A stretch of 64,000 nucleotides of DNA, taken from NCBI RefSeq assembly GCF_009389715.1, contig NC_052393.1:744001-808000 (forward strand). The letters are read 5' to 3'. This stretch comes from Phoenix dactylifera. Lineage: Eukaryota > Streptophyta > Magnoliopsida > Arecales > Arecaceae. Under the pieces are notes generated by a model, which worked only from the letters and a program-made list of their open reading frames with translations, ran no database searches and had not been told where the DNA came from. The position numbers and the translations under genes were made by a program. Within the stretch, counting starts at the first letter, position 1. Each line of letters begins with the position of its first letter. Shown here one piece after another: positions 12,896 to 23,759 of the stretch.

Positions 12896-13430
12896 CTTTT
12901 TTTTTTTTTTTTTTTTTTTGGTAAAAAACGGCTACTCAATCATATAGATCTAACATAAGTACAGCCTGCCATATCCGTAGAAATAAAAGACAACAGAGAA
13001 GAAGGAGCGTCTACAGTAGACGTCCACAAAACATCCCCGGAATGCCGGGCCACAAAAGAGGCGACCCAATCTGCGGCCCTGTTCGCCTCTCTAAACACAT
13101 GACCAATCTGGAAACCGACCATCGTCTGAGCCATCCTCCGAGTCTCCCAAATGAGGGGGTGACCGTCGCCGTACCTGTCCGCCCCCCGGATCCAATCGAT
13201 CACCACCGCAGAGTCTCCCTCGAGGAACACCCTCTCGACGCCAAGAACCTGCCTGGCATAGGATAACCCCTCCCAAGCAGCCCGTAGCTCCGCACCAACA
13301 ACTGTAATCCCAGGTGTCCGACGCCCACCTGCAGCCACCAATCTACCACCGTGATCCCTGATCACAAAGCCGACCCCTCCAGTCAATCCTTTCTTCATTG
13401 TTAGCTGAGACAAGACAGCGGAACCTGCGT
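12896..13430 (-). mobile_element. 5'-truncated LINE with RNase H domain (copy 1)
   Basis: 3' end of a non-LTR retrotransposon of the plant type with a C-terminal RNase H domain (RVT_3). On the minus strand it shows GGVGFVIRDHGGRLVAAGG, GAELRAAWEGLSYA (catalytic Glu), LEGDSAVVIDWIRG (catalytic Asp) and VFREANRAADWVASF. It ends in a poly(A) tail, seen as T-run 12896-12919. The reverse transcriptase and endonuclease are missing, so the copy is dead on arrival. The frame is still open. Confidence 0.85.
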
Positions 13431-13682
13431 TCCTTTCTCGCGCTTTGAAAGCAACATGAGAGTACAACAGATTCCATTGGAAAAAAGAAAAAAAAAAAAA
13501 ACAGAGAAAGACAGAGAGAATCACTTTAAATAGCTGAGCACAAGACATAATGTAGAAACTGAATCCATTGTTTCAGAAAGCTAAATTACGCATCAAATTT
13601 CTGGAGATCCAAAATTACCAATATGATACATAATTTGGATTTTTGTTAAAAAAAAGGATAATATTTTACACTCTATCACAGG

Positions 13683-14539
13683 TAAGGCTACAAATGGGTC
13701 GGATTGATCCGAGATCCGACCCAGCCCGACTCGTGTAGACCCGACCCGACCCGACCCCGAATTTTAGGATCCGCGGATCCGGGTCGGATCCTAAAATTAG
13801 ATCCAAATCATTTTCTGGGTCGGATTTGGGTTTACCGAACAGATCCGACCCGACCCGAATGGACCCAAAGAGAGAAAGAGAGAGGGGAAAAAAGCAAAAA
13901 AAAGTTTTTTTTTTCTTTTTTTTTATGAGTCGTGGCACTATTGGTCCGTCAGAATCCTCTCTCAGTCCATTACACTGTTGATACTTTCCTTTTTTTTTCC
14001 TTCGGTTTTTTTTTTTTTTTACTTTTACAATGAGGAAGCGAGGGAACACCGAACTGATATGGGTCATGTGCTAGTTTTCTGCAACGGAATTGGATTTTGG
14101 AAGAAGGTCTGGGATATTTTTTGTCCTCGTGAGAGGGGAGCTGGGAGACGTCAAGTTCCGTCCAATCAGTCATATGGGCAAAAAATAGTGTGATATGAAA
14201 TTTGGCTTGTAGACCGCCCTAGTTAGTAAGTCGGGGCCATCTGGAGATCAATTGCAAGTCTTTCAAGTCACGGGTCACCCAGCACCTCATAATTATGATA
14301 TGACCAAATTAGATTTGCCCAAATTCTTTTCCAAAAATACAAAAAAATTGGACCCGATTCGAATCCGAACCCGACCCAATTCAGACCCGGACCCAATCCG
14401 AACCCAACTCGGACCCGACCCGACCCAATCCGATCTTCAACCGGGTCGGGTCTGGGTCCAAAATTAGGATCCGAACAAAAAACCGAGTTGGATCGAGGTC
14501 ACCTAGGATCCGATCCGACTCGACCCATTTGCACCCCTA
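13683..14539. mobile_element. Non-autonomous hAT-type element, copy 1
   Basis: 857 bp. Terminal inverted repeats: TAAGGCTACAAATGGGTCGG on the left, CGACCCATTTGCACCCCTA on the right. Both ends carry arrays of GACCC/GGGTC pentamers, and the AT-rich middle has no transposase. Flanks ATCACAGG (13675-13682) and TTGACAGG (14541-14548) look like a decayed 8-bp target duplication. A close relative lies at 49187-50023. Confidence 0.8.
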
Positions 14540-14904
14540 ATTGACAGGATACCATCTTGTAAGAATATAGTGTATTGGATGATAAGAGCGAAAACCATTG
14601 TTTTGGTTTTGAAATGGAAGGTCACAGAAAAAAATGTGTTTTCATGCCAACTAGACCGAGTATATTTTTCAATCTGAAAAAAAAGCGGTAAAACAACCGG
14701 TAAAGCTGACATAAAAGTCATTGCATAGATTTTTAGCTTTTTTTTGTGATCATATTTACTTGTTATACTTCTAGTACAACTCGAGTCTTTATGATTCAAC
14801 ATTATGATTTATTAATAAAAGCAAAGAAGACCTAAATTTTATTTTTACTAATTATTATTATTTTTAATTTCTAAAAGATTCGAGTTGAATATATTGAAGA
14901 AAAT

Positions 14905-16650
14905 ACTTCTAGTACAGCGGCGACTCACACTGATTGAGTATGAATACAACCAATAAAATCAGAAAAGAAAAGTTGACGGAGAGAAAAAGGAACAAACTCA
15001 TGATTCTCCCAAATAATTTCTTGCGAATAATGTGCAGCATAGAAGGCGACTCAGTTAACAGCAATGTTCGCCTCTCGATAGACATGAGTGATCCGAAAAG
15101 AGCCAAACCCTTTCGAAAGCCTGTGTATATCCTGAAGTAATGAATGCCGGTCGTCATTGCTGTGTTGGTCTTGAATCTACTCGATCACCATAGCTGAGTC
15201 TCCTTCAAGGTAAATGCTATCCGCACCCAAAACTAGCCTCGCATAGGTAATGCCTTCCAATGCAGCTTTCAACTCTGCTCCGATAATAGTCACAAATTTT
15301 CTTTTCCCTCTTTGTGTAATTAAATAGGATATCACTTACCAAGCAACAATTATCTCTACCGTCTACTCAAACAATTAAAAAGCAAAAAAAATTAAGCAAT
15401 TCACACACAAGAGGCAACACAATTTTTTAACTTGAAAAATCATTCGATGTGAAGAAAAAAAATCACGGAACCTAGTCCAGCCAGAAACTTCCACTATTTA
15501 GAATAATTAGATTATAATATATCCTCTCTAGTTCGACTAGAGGCTGCACAAATATCAACAAGATTAAATTTTGGCCTCCATAATAAGAATATTCATCACC
15601 AATAAGGCAAAATCCAACAATAACTGACAAAATAGAGGATGGATTTCACTAAATGTTGATGCTTGAAATAATCAATAGAGAACGTTTTTCAAAAAATCCA
15701 AATTATTCAATCTGTAGCTCTCAATACCGAAAACAATATACTGAATTTTAGCCAAATTTGGATAAAATTTACCATCTGGTCATTCGACAAAGTAGCACAT
15801 TTTCTTCTTCTTCTCTATTTTTTTCACCATTTTTCGTAGACCCAAAGGCTCCTGATTTTCCAGGATTGTCTCACCCAAAGCTAGGCGGTTTTAAACGGCC
15901 ATCTTATACTCTTTTTAAAAAAAATTTAAGATGATGTGGGTCCCATATGAAGAGGGACCACACCAATACTGATTACAAAGTCCACTCCTCCACTACCTCT
16001 GCTCTCAGAAGCATTGGAGGGTAGGGGCTCCCAAGAGAAAAATAATTCTAGTCGCTACAAAAGCTGAGTGTGAGTTCCAAATATCCCCAGCTGATCTAGG
16101 TAAAGCACCGCAATAGTACTTGTGATCTCAACAGCATGAAGTAATATTTTATCCACCACTGTTCTCGAGTATACCCTTTTGTCTTTGAAGATCCAGACAT
16201 TTCTGTCAAGCCATATATGATAGGTCATATAGGCGCATCTGATACCCTACTCCGCAGTGCTGGGCCTTCGCAAGGACTCCTTCAAATGGCCTAAGAAGTG
16301 CTCAATTGAGGACGTAACCTGCAGCATACTAGATGAAGCCATTGCGCACCTCCAAATCTGGGTCACCCGTGGGCATCCAAAAAGAACATAACTAATAGAC
16401 CCCTCCATATCAAGACATCCCTTGCAAACTGAAGTAACTCTCACTCCCCTCATAGCCGGCACATTCTTGGTCGGCAAGCATCAGAAGCTTCATCCACCTC
16501 ATTGAGCCATAAATAAATATCTCTTCCCATATTCTTCTTTTGATAAACATACAAAATATTTCTCAAGACCATCTCAGGACATATAATATTTTCTCTCCAT
16601 AGCGACAAAACTTGGATACTATGATAAGGTACAACTTTATTCATTTCAAG
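14905..16650 (-). pseudogene. LINE relic (zf-RVT + RNase H), interrupted, copy 2
   Basis: On the minus strand: a zinc-binding RT-associated segment (about 16480-16280, VCKGCLDMEGSISYVLFGCP and TQIWRCA), then TYHIWLDRNVWIFKDKRVYS (16240-16180), then WEPLPSN and GGVDFVI of the RNase H start (near 16030-15965). After about 650 bp of unrelated sequence the RNase H resumes with VTIIGAELKAALEGITYARL (15295-15235), LEGDSAMVIE and HVYREANIAVN. Stops and frameshifts occur throughout. It is a dead retrotransposon split by a later insertion. Confidence 0.75.
15300..15950. mobile_element. Insertion inside the LINE relic
   Basis: About 650 bp separating two adjoining pieces of one RNase H domain. Compared with copy 1 at 12896-13430, the protein jumps from GGVDFVI to VTIIGAEL across this gap. 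The inserted DNA is AT-rich with no coding content. I could not define terminal repeats or a target duplication with certainty, so the type is open. Confidence 0.45.
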
Positions 16651-16749
16651 CAGAGCCGGTCATGGGCCAAGTTGAGGTACAAAAAATGTCAAATAATTCC
16701 AATCCTGATTGAAAATGAATATAATTTAGGCCCAAGATTTGGCCCATGG

Positions 16750-16862
16750 TCAATCATGATTTCATGTTAGGAACAAAAGAAATGATCCCTGTCATCTATA
16801 TAAATGATCAACCCTGATTTCAAGTTAGGAACAAAAGAAAGGGTCCTTCTCGTCCATATAAA
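16750..16862. repeat. Two tandem copies of a 55-bp unit
   Basis: Units at about 16750-16804 and 16808-16862 share GATTTCAWGTTAGGAACAAA, AGAAA, then TCCATATAAA / TCTATATAAA endings. Roughly 85% alike. Confidence 0.65.
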
Positions 16863-16869
16863 GGAGTAA

Positions 16870-18600
16870 TCATCAAAAGAGAAGACGGGGAAGAAACGGC
16901 GAGAAGGGTTCGTATTATAGAATTCCGATAGATAAGTGGATTTGCCTCTTTTTTTAAAGATGCAACAGCGTACTGAAGGATTCCAATTTTAATTAAATAA
17001 TAAAGGGCAACATCAAGAGAGAACTGAGTGGAAGGGCAACTCTGTTTTCATGACCTGCATAAGTCTAACTCTACCATTTATATATCTTAAAATTATCTTA
17101 CTTTATTATTCGTCATATTAGGTAGACTGCCGTATCACTTGCCAGCTGGAGCTCATAACTCGTACAAACCTATGATGTAGGTTGGGTGCACCTGCATGTC
17201 AAGTTACCACGGAGAAATTTTGGTAGCCTACTCCTCGTAGCACGGAAGCGCAATTGCCTGCTAGAAACATCGGATTGACATGAAAACGTCACAGTTTTGG
17301 TACAGATGATACTGCTTATCAAGACAAGATAAGCGTGTGAAAATTTTATTTCTAGAATTTATTTGAATATTCTTACGGAAAGAAAATTTTATAGAATTCA
17401 TAAATAAGATCTTCATGAATCTTTTTTTCCTCCTGCCTCTCAAAAATCAACACTTAAGCGGGGCCTAAATAGACTCTTAGGAAATACAACCTACATAGAT
17501 CAACAGTTCGTTTCTTACATAATTTTTAGTATAATTTTGCAGAAATATCCAAATGGGCCCTAGTTTAGATGATTCGGCTGAGAATTCTATAAAATTCGTT
17601 GGTTAGGTTAGATCTATATTCATAAAAATGATTCAGAAATTATATAGAATTTTCAGCTTAATCACCTGCTCTTAAAAGGCAGGCAAATCTAGTAAAGGTG
17701 GTAGCTTTATATTTTAAGTCTTACGTTCATGTTCCCTATGACATGTAATGTTCGGCTGGACCCCATCAATAAGATAAGATGATGGCCGGATTCATCGGTG
17801 ACATGGGGGTCGATGACTGAGACGGTGGCCGGCAAACCCTACAGTGTAACCACTGGCTCTTTCTCTTGCAGCTGAAGAGAAGTGCGCTCCTACGCGAGGA
17901 ACAAAAGAAGACTGAACTTTAGCATGATGTGGAATCGAGGACATGCAGGAGAGGGGTCAATTAATTCATCAATTTCCTTATCAGGTAGGTGAAGAATGCT
18001 TTCATGGCTTTCATTGATAAGATCAGGTCGCTTTAGGTGTTTCTTTCCGTACCTTTCGGATATGTATCATGATAGTTTTGATTCTTGAAGAGATAAAATC
18101 TCTCTATAACCTATTTCTTAGGCAAACTTTTTGAACGTTTAGCTTCAAAGTTGGTGCAGGCGTGACACCGAGGGCAGATTCAACCCTTACATGAAGACAA
18201 ATGGACATGGACAGGCCGCGTGACTCGTGGAAGCAATCATAGAGTTAAAATAACTTTGCATCTTAATAATTGGGGTGTTTTCTAGAGGATAGATTTTTAA
18301 ATTTATCTACCTCAAAGAATTGTACTATCATGATTTAAATCTATAACCTCTTCTGATGTAGACATAGGATTGAGCTACACCCTCGTATATAAAGTTTTTT
18401 TTTAAAAAAAATATTAGTAAGCAAAAATAAATAAATTTAAATGGATGTAGACATGAATTACGAGACATTAATCATGCACCATATCAATTACCATATCTTA
18501 TGTTAGTGAGTTGTTTTTATCTCGGTGAATGGTATGTATCAAGAAATATCTGGTGTAGAGTATAATTTCTGATGATTCATGAAAATCCAACTTTTTTTAT
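16870..18600. other. Intergenic region, no supported gene
   Basis: No recognisable coding segment. Contains AT-rich stretches with GAATTCTATAAAATTC-type motifs (about 17390 and 17582) in opposite orientations, possibly ends of an unidentified insertion. Confidence 0.35.
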
Positions 18601-18609
18601 TTTTTGATA

Positions 18610-18900
18610 CACCAATTTCTCATACTATACGCATATAAGTACAACTAATAAAATCAGAAAAAAGAAGCTGAGAGAAGTGAGTAGGAAACATTCGCCTCAT
18701 TCACCCAGAAGAAATCTCAAAATGATGTGCGGCGAAGGAGGCCATCTAGTCAGCTGCCATATTCATCTTTCGATAAACATAAATAGTTTTGAAAAAGTCA
18801 CAATATTTCATCATCCTCCGAATATCATGGAGCAGAAAGTGTCCGCCCGTGTCCGGAACAAAGCCATTCTCAATGCAGAGGCCCTGTTATTTTGTCCTGC
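18610..18900 (-). pseudogene. LINE 3' end, RNase H C-terminal part (copy 3)
   Basis: The minus strand reads LLHDIRRMMKYCDFFKTIYV then YRKMNMAAD, a TAG stop, and MASFAAHHFEI. This aligns with the intact copy at 12896-13430 (HPLIWETRRM ... REANRAADWVASFVARH). It is a short 5'-truncated fragment with a disabled frame. Confidence 0.7.
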
Positions 18901-19229
18901 CCTAATATTTTAACTCTAGTTTATCTCTAGATATAGCAGGGGCCACCCGAAACCGCTACAACTTGTGCCCCTCGATTCGGGAACCCACCGCGTCCCCACT
19001 TCGCAACCGCATGAAAACCTTTGGCCACCTTTCCTTGGAGCGACAACCGTACGATATAAAAACATGGGGTTTGGAGGAGAGGAGACATCATCATGTGAGC
19101 CTCCACTGCTTTGATTTAAAAATTGAAAGTTGGCGAAGATTAGGAATAGATGTTATTGATTGGTTTGTTACGGATATCTTTTGGAGGATGCCGTGACGGT
19201 TAACAATTTGCTTTAAGGATTGTCCTGAA

Positions 19230-19620
19230 ATTGTGCAGGCTTAGATTACATGAAAATTCGAATATGATGAGTGATAAAAAATATTTGGGACTCATTATTA
19301 AGTTCGTGAGAAAACTTTTTCTCACTAAAATATTTTTAATATATATATATATATTATTTAAAAAAAATATTATTTTATATTTGGTTGATTATAAAAAATT
19401 GGCACTGAGGTTATATTTAGTTTGAGCATGAACTTTTTATGAAAATTATTATATTTTTGATAAAATTTGTTTATTAATTCTATTTAAAAATTTAAAGTTT
19501 ATTTTTTTAAAAAATTATCTCAATTTTCAATTTGGATGCTAATATTTTTTTGTTCTATATAATTTATTTTATAAAATATAAAAATTTTATTTTTATAAAA
19601 AAATTAATTTTTTATTTTTT
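19230..19620. repeat. AT-rich repeat, copy 1
   Basis: Highly AT-rich. Shares AAAAATTATCTCAATTTTCA, TTTTATAAAATATAAAA and TTTTTATAAAAA blocks in the same order with 52440-52740. No coding content. Probably an old non-autonomous element. Confidence 0.4.
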
Positions 19621-19860
19621 TTGTTAAAGGGGGTATGTCATACAATACAAGTACGGATATACTCAACAAAATCAGAAAATAACAGATCACGGAGTGCCGA
19701 AAACAACTCCTTAGCCCATAGGGTATCTCCAAAGTGGTTGGCCACATAAATAGCCACCTAGGCCATAGCTCGGTTGGCCTTTCTAAATATATGCTTGGCT
19801 TGAATGGTTCCAACCACCGTAGGCCGAAGCTGAGCCCTGATCGTATTCTTTCCTTACAAG
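19615..19860 (-). pseudogene. LINE 3' end, RNase H C-terminal part (copy 4)
   Basis: The minus strand reads HIFRKANRAMA, a TAG stop, then VAIYVANHFGDTLW, matching HVFREANRAADWVASFVARHSGDVLW of the intact copy. It ends in an A-rich tract on the minus strand near 19615. 5'-truncated and inactive. Confidence 0.7.
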
Positions 19861-19869
19861 TACTACTCT

Positions 19870-22614
19870 GAGACTGGCCAATACAAAAGACACATTTTAT
19901 GACCATCATGGCCCCATGGCCATGAAGCATCACTTTTGGACGCTTGTATCATGCAACATTATTCGAGGGCTAGAGGGCCCTACGGCAGAAAACTCCCCAT
20001 CCTTTTCTTAAAAACTACATTATTAATTCTTGGCAACTGTTTGATGCAAGCATTGAAATAAACGTTTATTTTGTTTGGTGATTGGATGCAATAACTTCCG
20101 TGAATTAGGATGTAGTTGACATATAACAAGGCTCCAGGGGTTGGATGCCACGCACAGATCACGACAAGACCATGGAAGTACTCATGGCTTGGTGAAAAAC
20201 CAAACAAGAGTAATCCTAGAATCTTATTGATCATGTAATAAAAAACCAGAAGGAGAATCTTGCATGGTCTGGTCGGCCCTACTGTCACGTGCGGTCACTG
20301 ATGACCACCGGACTGCTTCCATTTAGATGCAGGATACCTGAAGCTAGCCCTAACAGATGCAGGACAAAAAAAGAATCCTCATATAGGTTATTGTAACATT
20401 AAAGTGTGATACGCACATTGCCTTCTTTTGAAGTGTCACATATCGGCAGCAGAAAGCCAATGGGGCAGCAAATTAGATGACATCTCATGTAGCCAACCAG
20501 TCTGGTTCTATATTATAGAATTCCATAGTTGATTTACCCCCTCAATTTTTAAATATTTTGTTTTCTCATTCACATGAATGTATCTATGCAAGAGTGGTAT
20601 ATTTTTTTTTCTGATTTACTTAAAAAAAATATGGAATAACAATATGCTACACAGTCGTATTTCCAAATTATAAATATGCAAATGATACAAATTAAATAAC
20701 AGTCCACTGCACAACTATATTCTCTGCTCTTCTCTCTGTTAAATATGATGGAAGATGATTGGTGCAAGTTTTGGGGTCTAGGTAATATATATAGTTCGCA
20801 TGGCTTGAGGTACTTATCAACATATTTAGATGAGAGAATGGAACGGAGAATATAGCGGTACAGCATAAGAAGCAAAATACATATAAATTTTAATATTGTA
20901 ACCTAGCAAGTTCACCATTTAGTAAAATATTCCTGGCAATTTTATTTTTTTCCAAACACAATAGTGGTTACTAATCTCACATTTCATTGAAAAAAAGATG
21001 CGGAGAAATTTGTATGACATGGAGAGTGGAGATTATATACTATGTGGGGTTCTTGTTATGTAACAATTTCGAAAAAAAAGGGTTGATTGGAGTTGATCAG
21101 TAGAATAGCGTTGTGTCCCACAGATGTGATGGGCATGACCTCAAGGATTATGTAGCATTTATTGTTAATTACTATGATGAATATGAAAGGATACTATTTT
21201 GATACATGGAATTTATGTCATGATTGATGGCATTCATCATCCCTTTGATAATTGTTTAGTTTCTGTTTTCTTGGAAGTCAATTTCTTGAGAGTCTACTCA
21301 AAGTCAAGGCTTTTTTGCTCTCATTTTTGGATTCTAGTAACGTTTTTTTGCGGGATCCCGGGTGATACAGTTGCAATCTTTGAGCAAGAAATTTGGATAA
21401 GCAACAAAGTCTCATAAGAGTGTGCTTGACGCATAGTCCTCTTACCATGCGATTTGAGAATCCAAATATATATGATTATATTAGCACACAAATTCTACGT
21501 CAAGGCGCCCATAGGTGGACTTACATGGCATTAAACAATTAACAATTTTTTATGCCATTTTCAAAGAATAGTAAGGCTGCGATTTGTTCAAGGCGGGTAT
21601 AAGACCTGGAGTAAAACTTTTGCTTGGGAAAGGATACTTGGGAACCAAGGAATAGTTATCTAACTCTTCCAACGGAAACCTCTCATAATTATTCCTAGGT
21701 TTAAAAACAATTCTGATACCTACTTTTTACGGTTTTAGCCAAACAAAAATTGTTGTAACTCGGCATACTATTCTTATAGGAATATTTCCAAACCAAATAT
21801 AGCCTAAAGTTGTATTGCGTGAGGATTCATGCCATCTGGCTAGTTTTTTTTTTTGAAAGATCTTGAATTATTACAAATAGTATCAGAGTAAATATAACCC
21901 ATGATTTATGTGAATTAGAGAAGACCACAGTACAAGTTTATTGGAGCTGATCGCGGATCAATTATAGAGCTTGTGATTAGATTTAAATAAATTTGTATAA
22001 ATATGGATTTGTGTGAAAATATCAATTATGTGGAGAGTATACGGATACCCTTTCAAAAATTATACTCAAGCTTGAAAATAATAAGCGCACACGCCTATCA
22101 GTAGCGAGGTAAGAGAGTCAAGCTATCCATCCCATCAGGTTTCCTATTCTGCCTTGGAAGACAATAAAACGCAAGCCGTCCAGCCCAGCAACAAAGAGAG
22201 ACGGATAGCATAATCCATCGAATGTGCCATATTTCCTCTCCCCTGTCCTCCCACAAAAGCAGGACAAAGCGAAAAGGAGGAGAATTCCACCGAATTAAAG
22301 AAGATCTTACGCAAATAAAAGCAAATTCCATATCTCTGGCATCTCTTCCATGAACGAAAGACCACAAACTTACACAAAGAGGACACGTTCCGATGCTTTA
22401 TTATATATACACACTCTACAAGAAAACAGGTCGGAAGGCAACCGAAGAAAAGAACCCGCATTAAGACTCGAAATCTTTTCTCCGGAGTCCTTCTAGAAAC
22501 TTCTCAGAGCAAGCCGTCTTCACAAAAAAGAGGCGTATATATACAGTGGTATTCATACGATCTCTGTACGCAAAGCCCGCTCTCCTCCCTTTTCGGTTGG
22601 CTCCTCCACTGGCC
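19870..22614. other. Intergenic region between LINE relics and PPCK 3' end
   Basis: No supported gene. Holds a possible small MITE (21574-21807) and, near 21880, ATTACAAATAGTATCAGAGT, which resembles the primer-binding junction of LTR retrotransposons but without neighbouring LTRs. The PPCK 3' UTR should lie just below 22615. Confidence 0.35.
21574..21807. mobile_element. Possible MITE
   Basis: The left end AGGCTGCGATTTGTTCAAGG roughly mirrors the right end CCAAACCAAATATAGCCT. No clear target duplication and no coding content. Confidence 0.35.
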
Positions 22615-23691
22615 TCATGCTCCCCCTCCACTGGTTATCCATGGATGCCCTGAAATTTTGGGGAGTTTTTAAAGAACGAAAACAAGGCGGAGATAGGAAA
22701 AAAATATCACAAGAAAATCTAAAAATATCGCGGAAAAAAGGAGGAAAAGATATGCAAAAAAGGAGAAAATCACAAGAGGAATTTTATTTTTTGAAAAAAA
22801 GCTCCAAAAGCAAGATTTTCAAGGAACGAGCGAGATCGGAGAAGAAATACTAGAAAAAGAGATCGGATGAAGGAAAAATAAAAAAGATCGGATCGGAGAC
22901 TCACCGAGGACTTGCTCCGCCGAGAATCTTCGCGAGACGTCCTTGCAGAGCATCCGGCGTAGAAGATCCTTGGCCGCCGGGGAGACGGCGTGAAAGTTCC
23001 GCGTCGGGAAGCGGAGGTTGGCGCGGAGCACCGCCTCGAAGATCTCGACCGCCGTGTCGCCGTAGAAGGGCGGGACCCCGGCCAACATTATGTAAAGCAC
23101 CACCCCGGCGCTCCAGACGTCCACCTTCTCGTCGTAATCCCTCCCGGCCACCACCTCCGGTGCCACGTAGTAGGGCGTCCCCACCAGGCCCCTCATCGGC
23201 CGCCCGTCCCCGAAGCACTCCGCCGACCCGAAGTCCGCCAGCTTCAGGCGGCCCCGCTCGTCGAATAGCACGTTGTCCGGCTTGATGTCCCGGTGAGCCA
23301 CCCCGCGGCGGTGGCACACCGCCACCGCCTCCATCAGCGGCGCCATCACCGCCGCCGCCTCCGCCTCCGACAGCGGCGCCCCCGGCCCGCTGATCCGGTC
23401 GAAAAGGTCCGGCCCCGGGCACAACTCCATCACCACGTGGAGCCACGCCTCGTCCTCATACACCGCGTGCACCTGGACGGCGTGCGGGTTCCCGGCGGCA
23501 GCGAGCTGCGCGATCTTGCCCTCCCGCTCGACGCACTCGCGGTCAACCGCGTCGGAGAGGAGGGCCTTCTCGATCGACTTGACGGCGAACGCCTCGCCGG
23601 TCTCCGTCGAGACGCACCGGTACACGGTGCCGAACCTCCCCCGTCCGATCTCTGGTCCGATCTCGTAGTCCCTCTTCAGGTCCGCAGTCAT
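22615..23691 (-). CDS. PPCK: Phosphoenolpyruvate carboxylase kinase, 2 exons, 273 aa
   Basis: Ca2+-independent Ser/Thr kinase that phosphorylates PEP carboxylase at its N-terminal serine, relieving malate inhibition; cytosolic. Exons are 22905-23691 and 22615-22649, with a 255-bp intron (donor GTGAGT, acceptor TTTCAG). The join gives QVLG|HPWI and a stop after 11 more residues. Kinase landmarks: GRGRFGTV at 16-23, Lys38, Glu57, HRDIKPDN at 133-140, DFG at 153-155, GTPYYVAPE at 171-179. The protein is a bare catalytic domain with no regulatory tail, the defining feature of PPCK, and the intron close to the 3' end is the usual PPCK gene structure. Exon 1 is extremely GC-rich compared with its surroundings, as in many monocot genes. 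A related PEPRK or CDPK-type kinase is less likely because there is no C-terminal extension. Confidence 0.93.
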
Positions 23692-23749
23692 TGCTCAAAC
23701 CCTAACCAAACCGGTTGCTTTTCTTGGATCTTACTTCGCCTCGCCTTCT

Positions 23750-23758
23750 TTTATATAG
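23750..23758 (-). promoter_or_regulatory. TATA box of PPCK
   Basis: The minus strand reads CTATATAAA about 60 bp upstream of the PPCK ATG. Between them, the plus strand carries AAACCCTAA (about 23697-23705), a telo-box-like motif found in many plant leaders. Assigned by eye. Confidence 0.55.
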
Positions 23759-23759
23759 G

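Noticed and set aside
21841-21900. ATTACAAATAGTATCAGAGT, like an LTR-retrotransposon primer-binding junction
   Set aside because: No LTR pair or polyprotein nearby; a single degenerate match is not enough.
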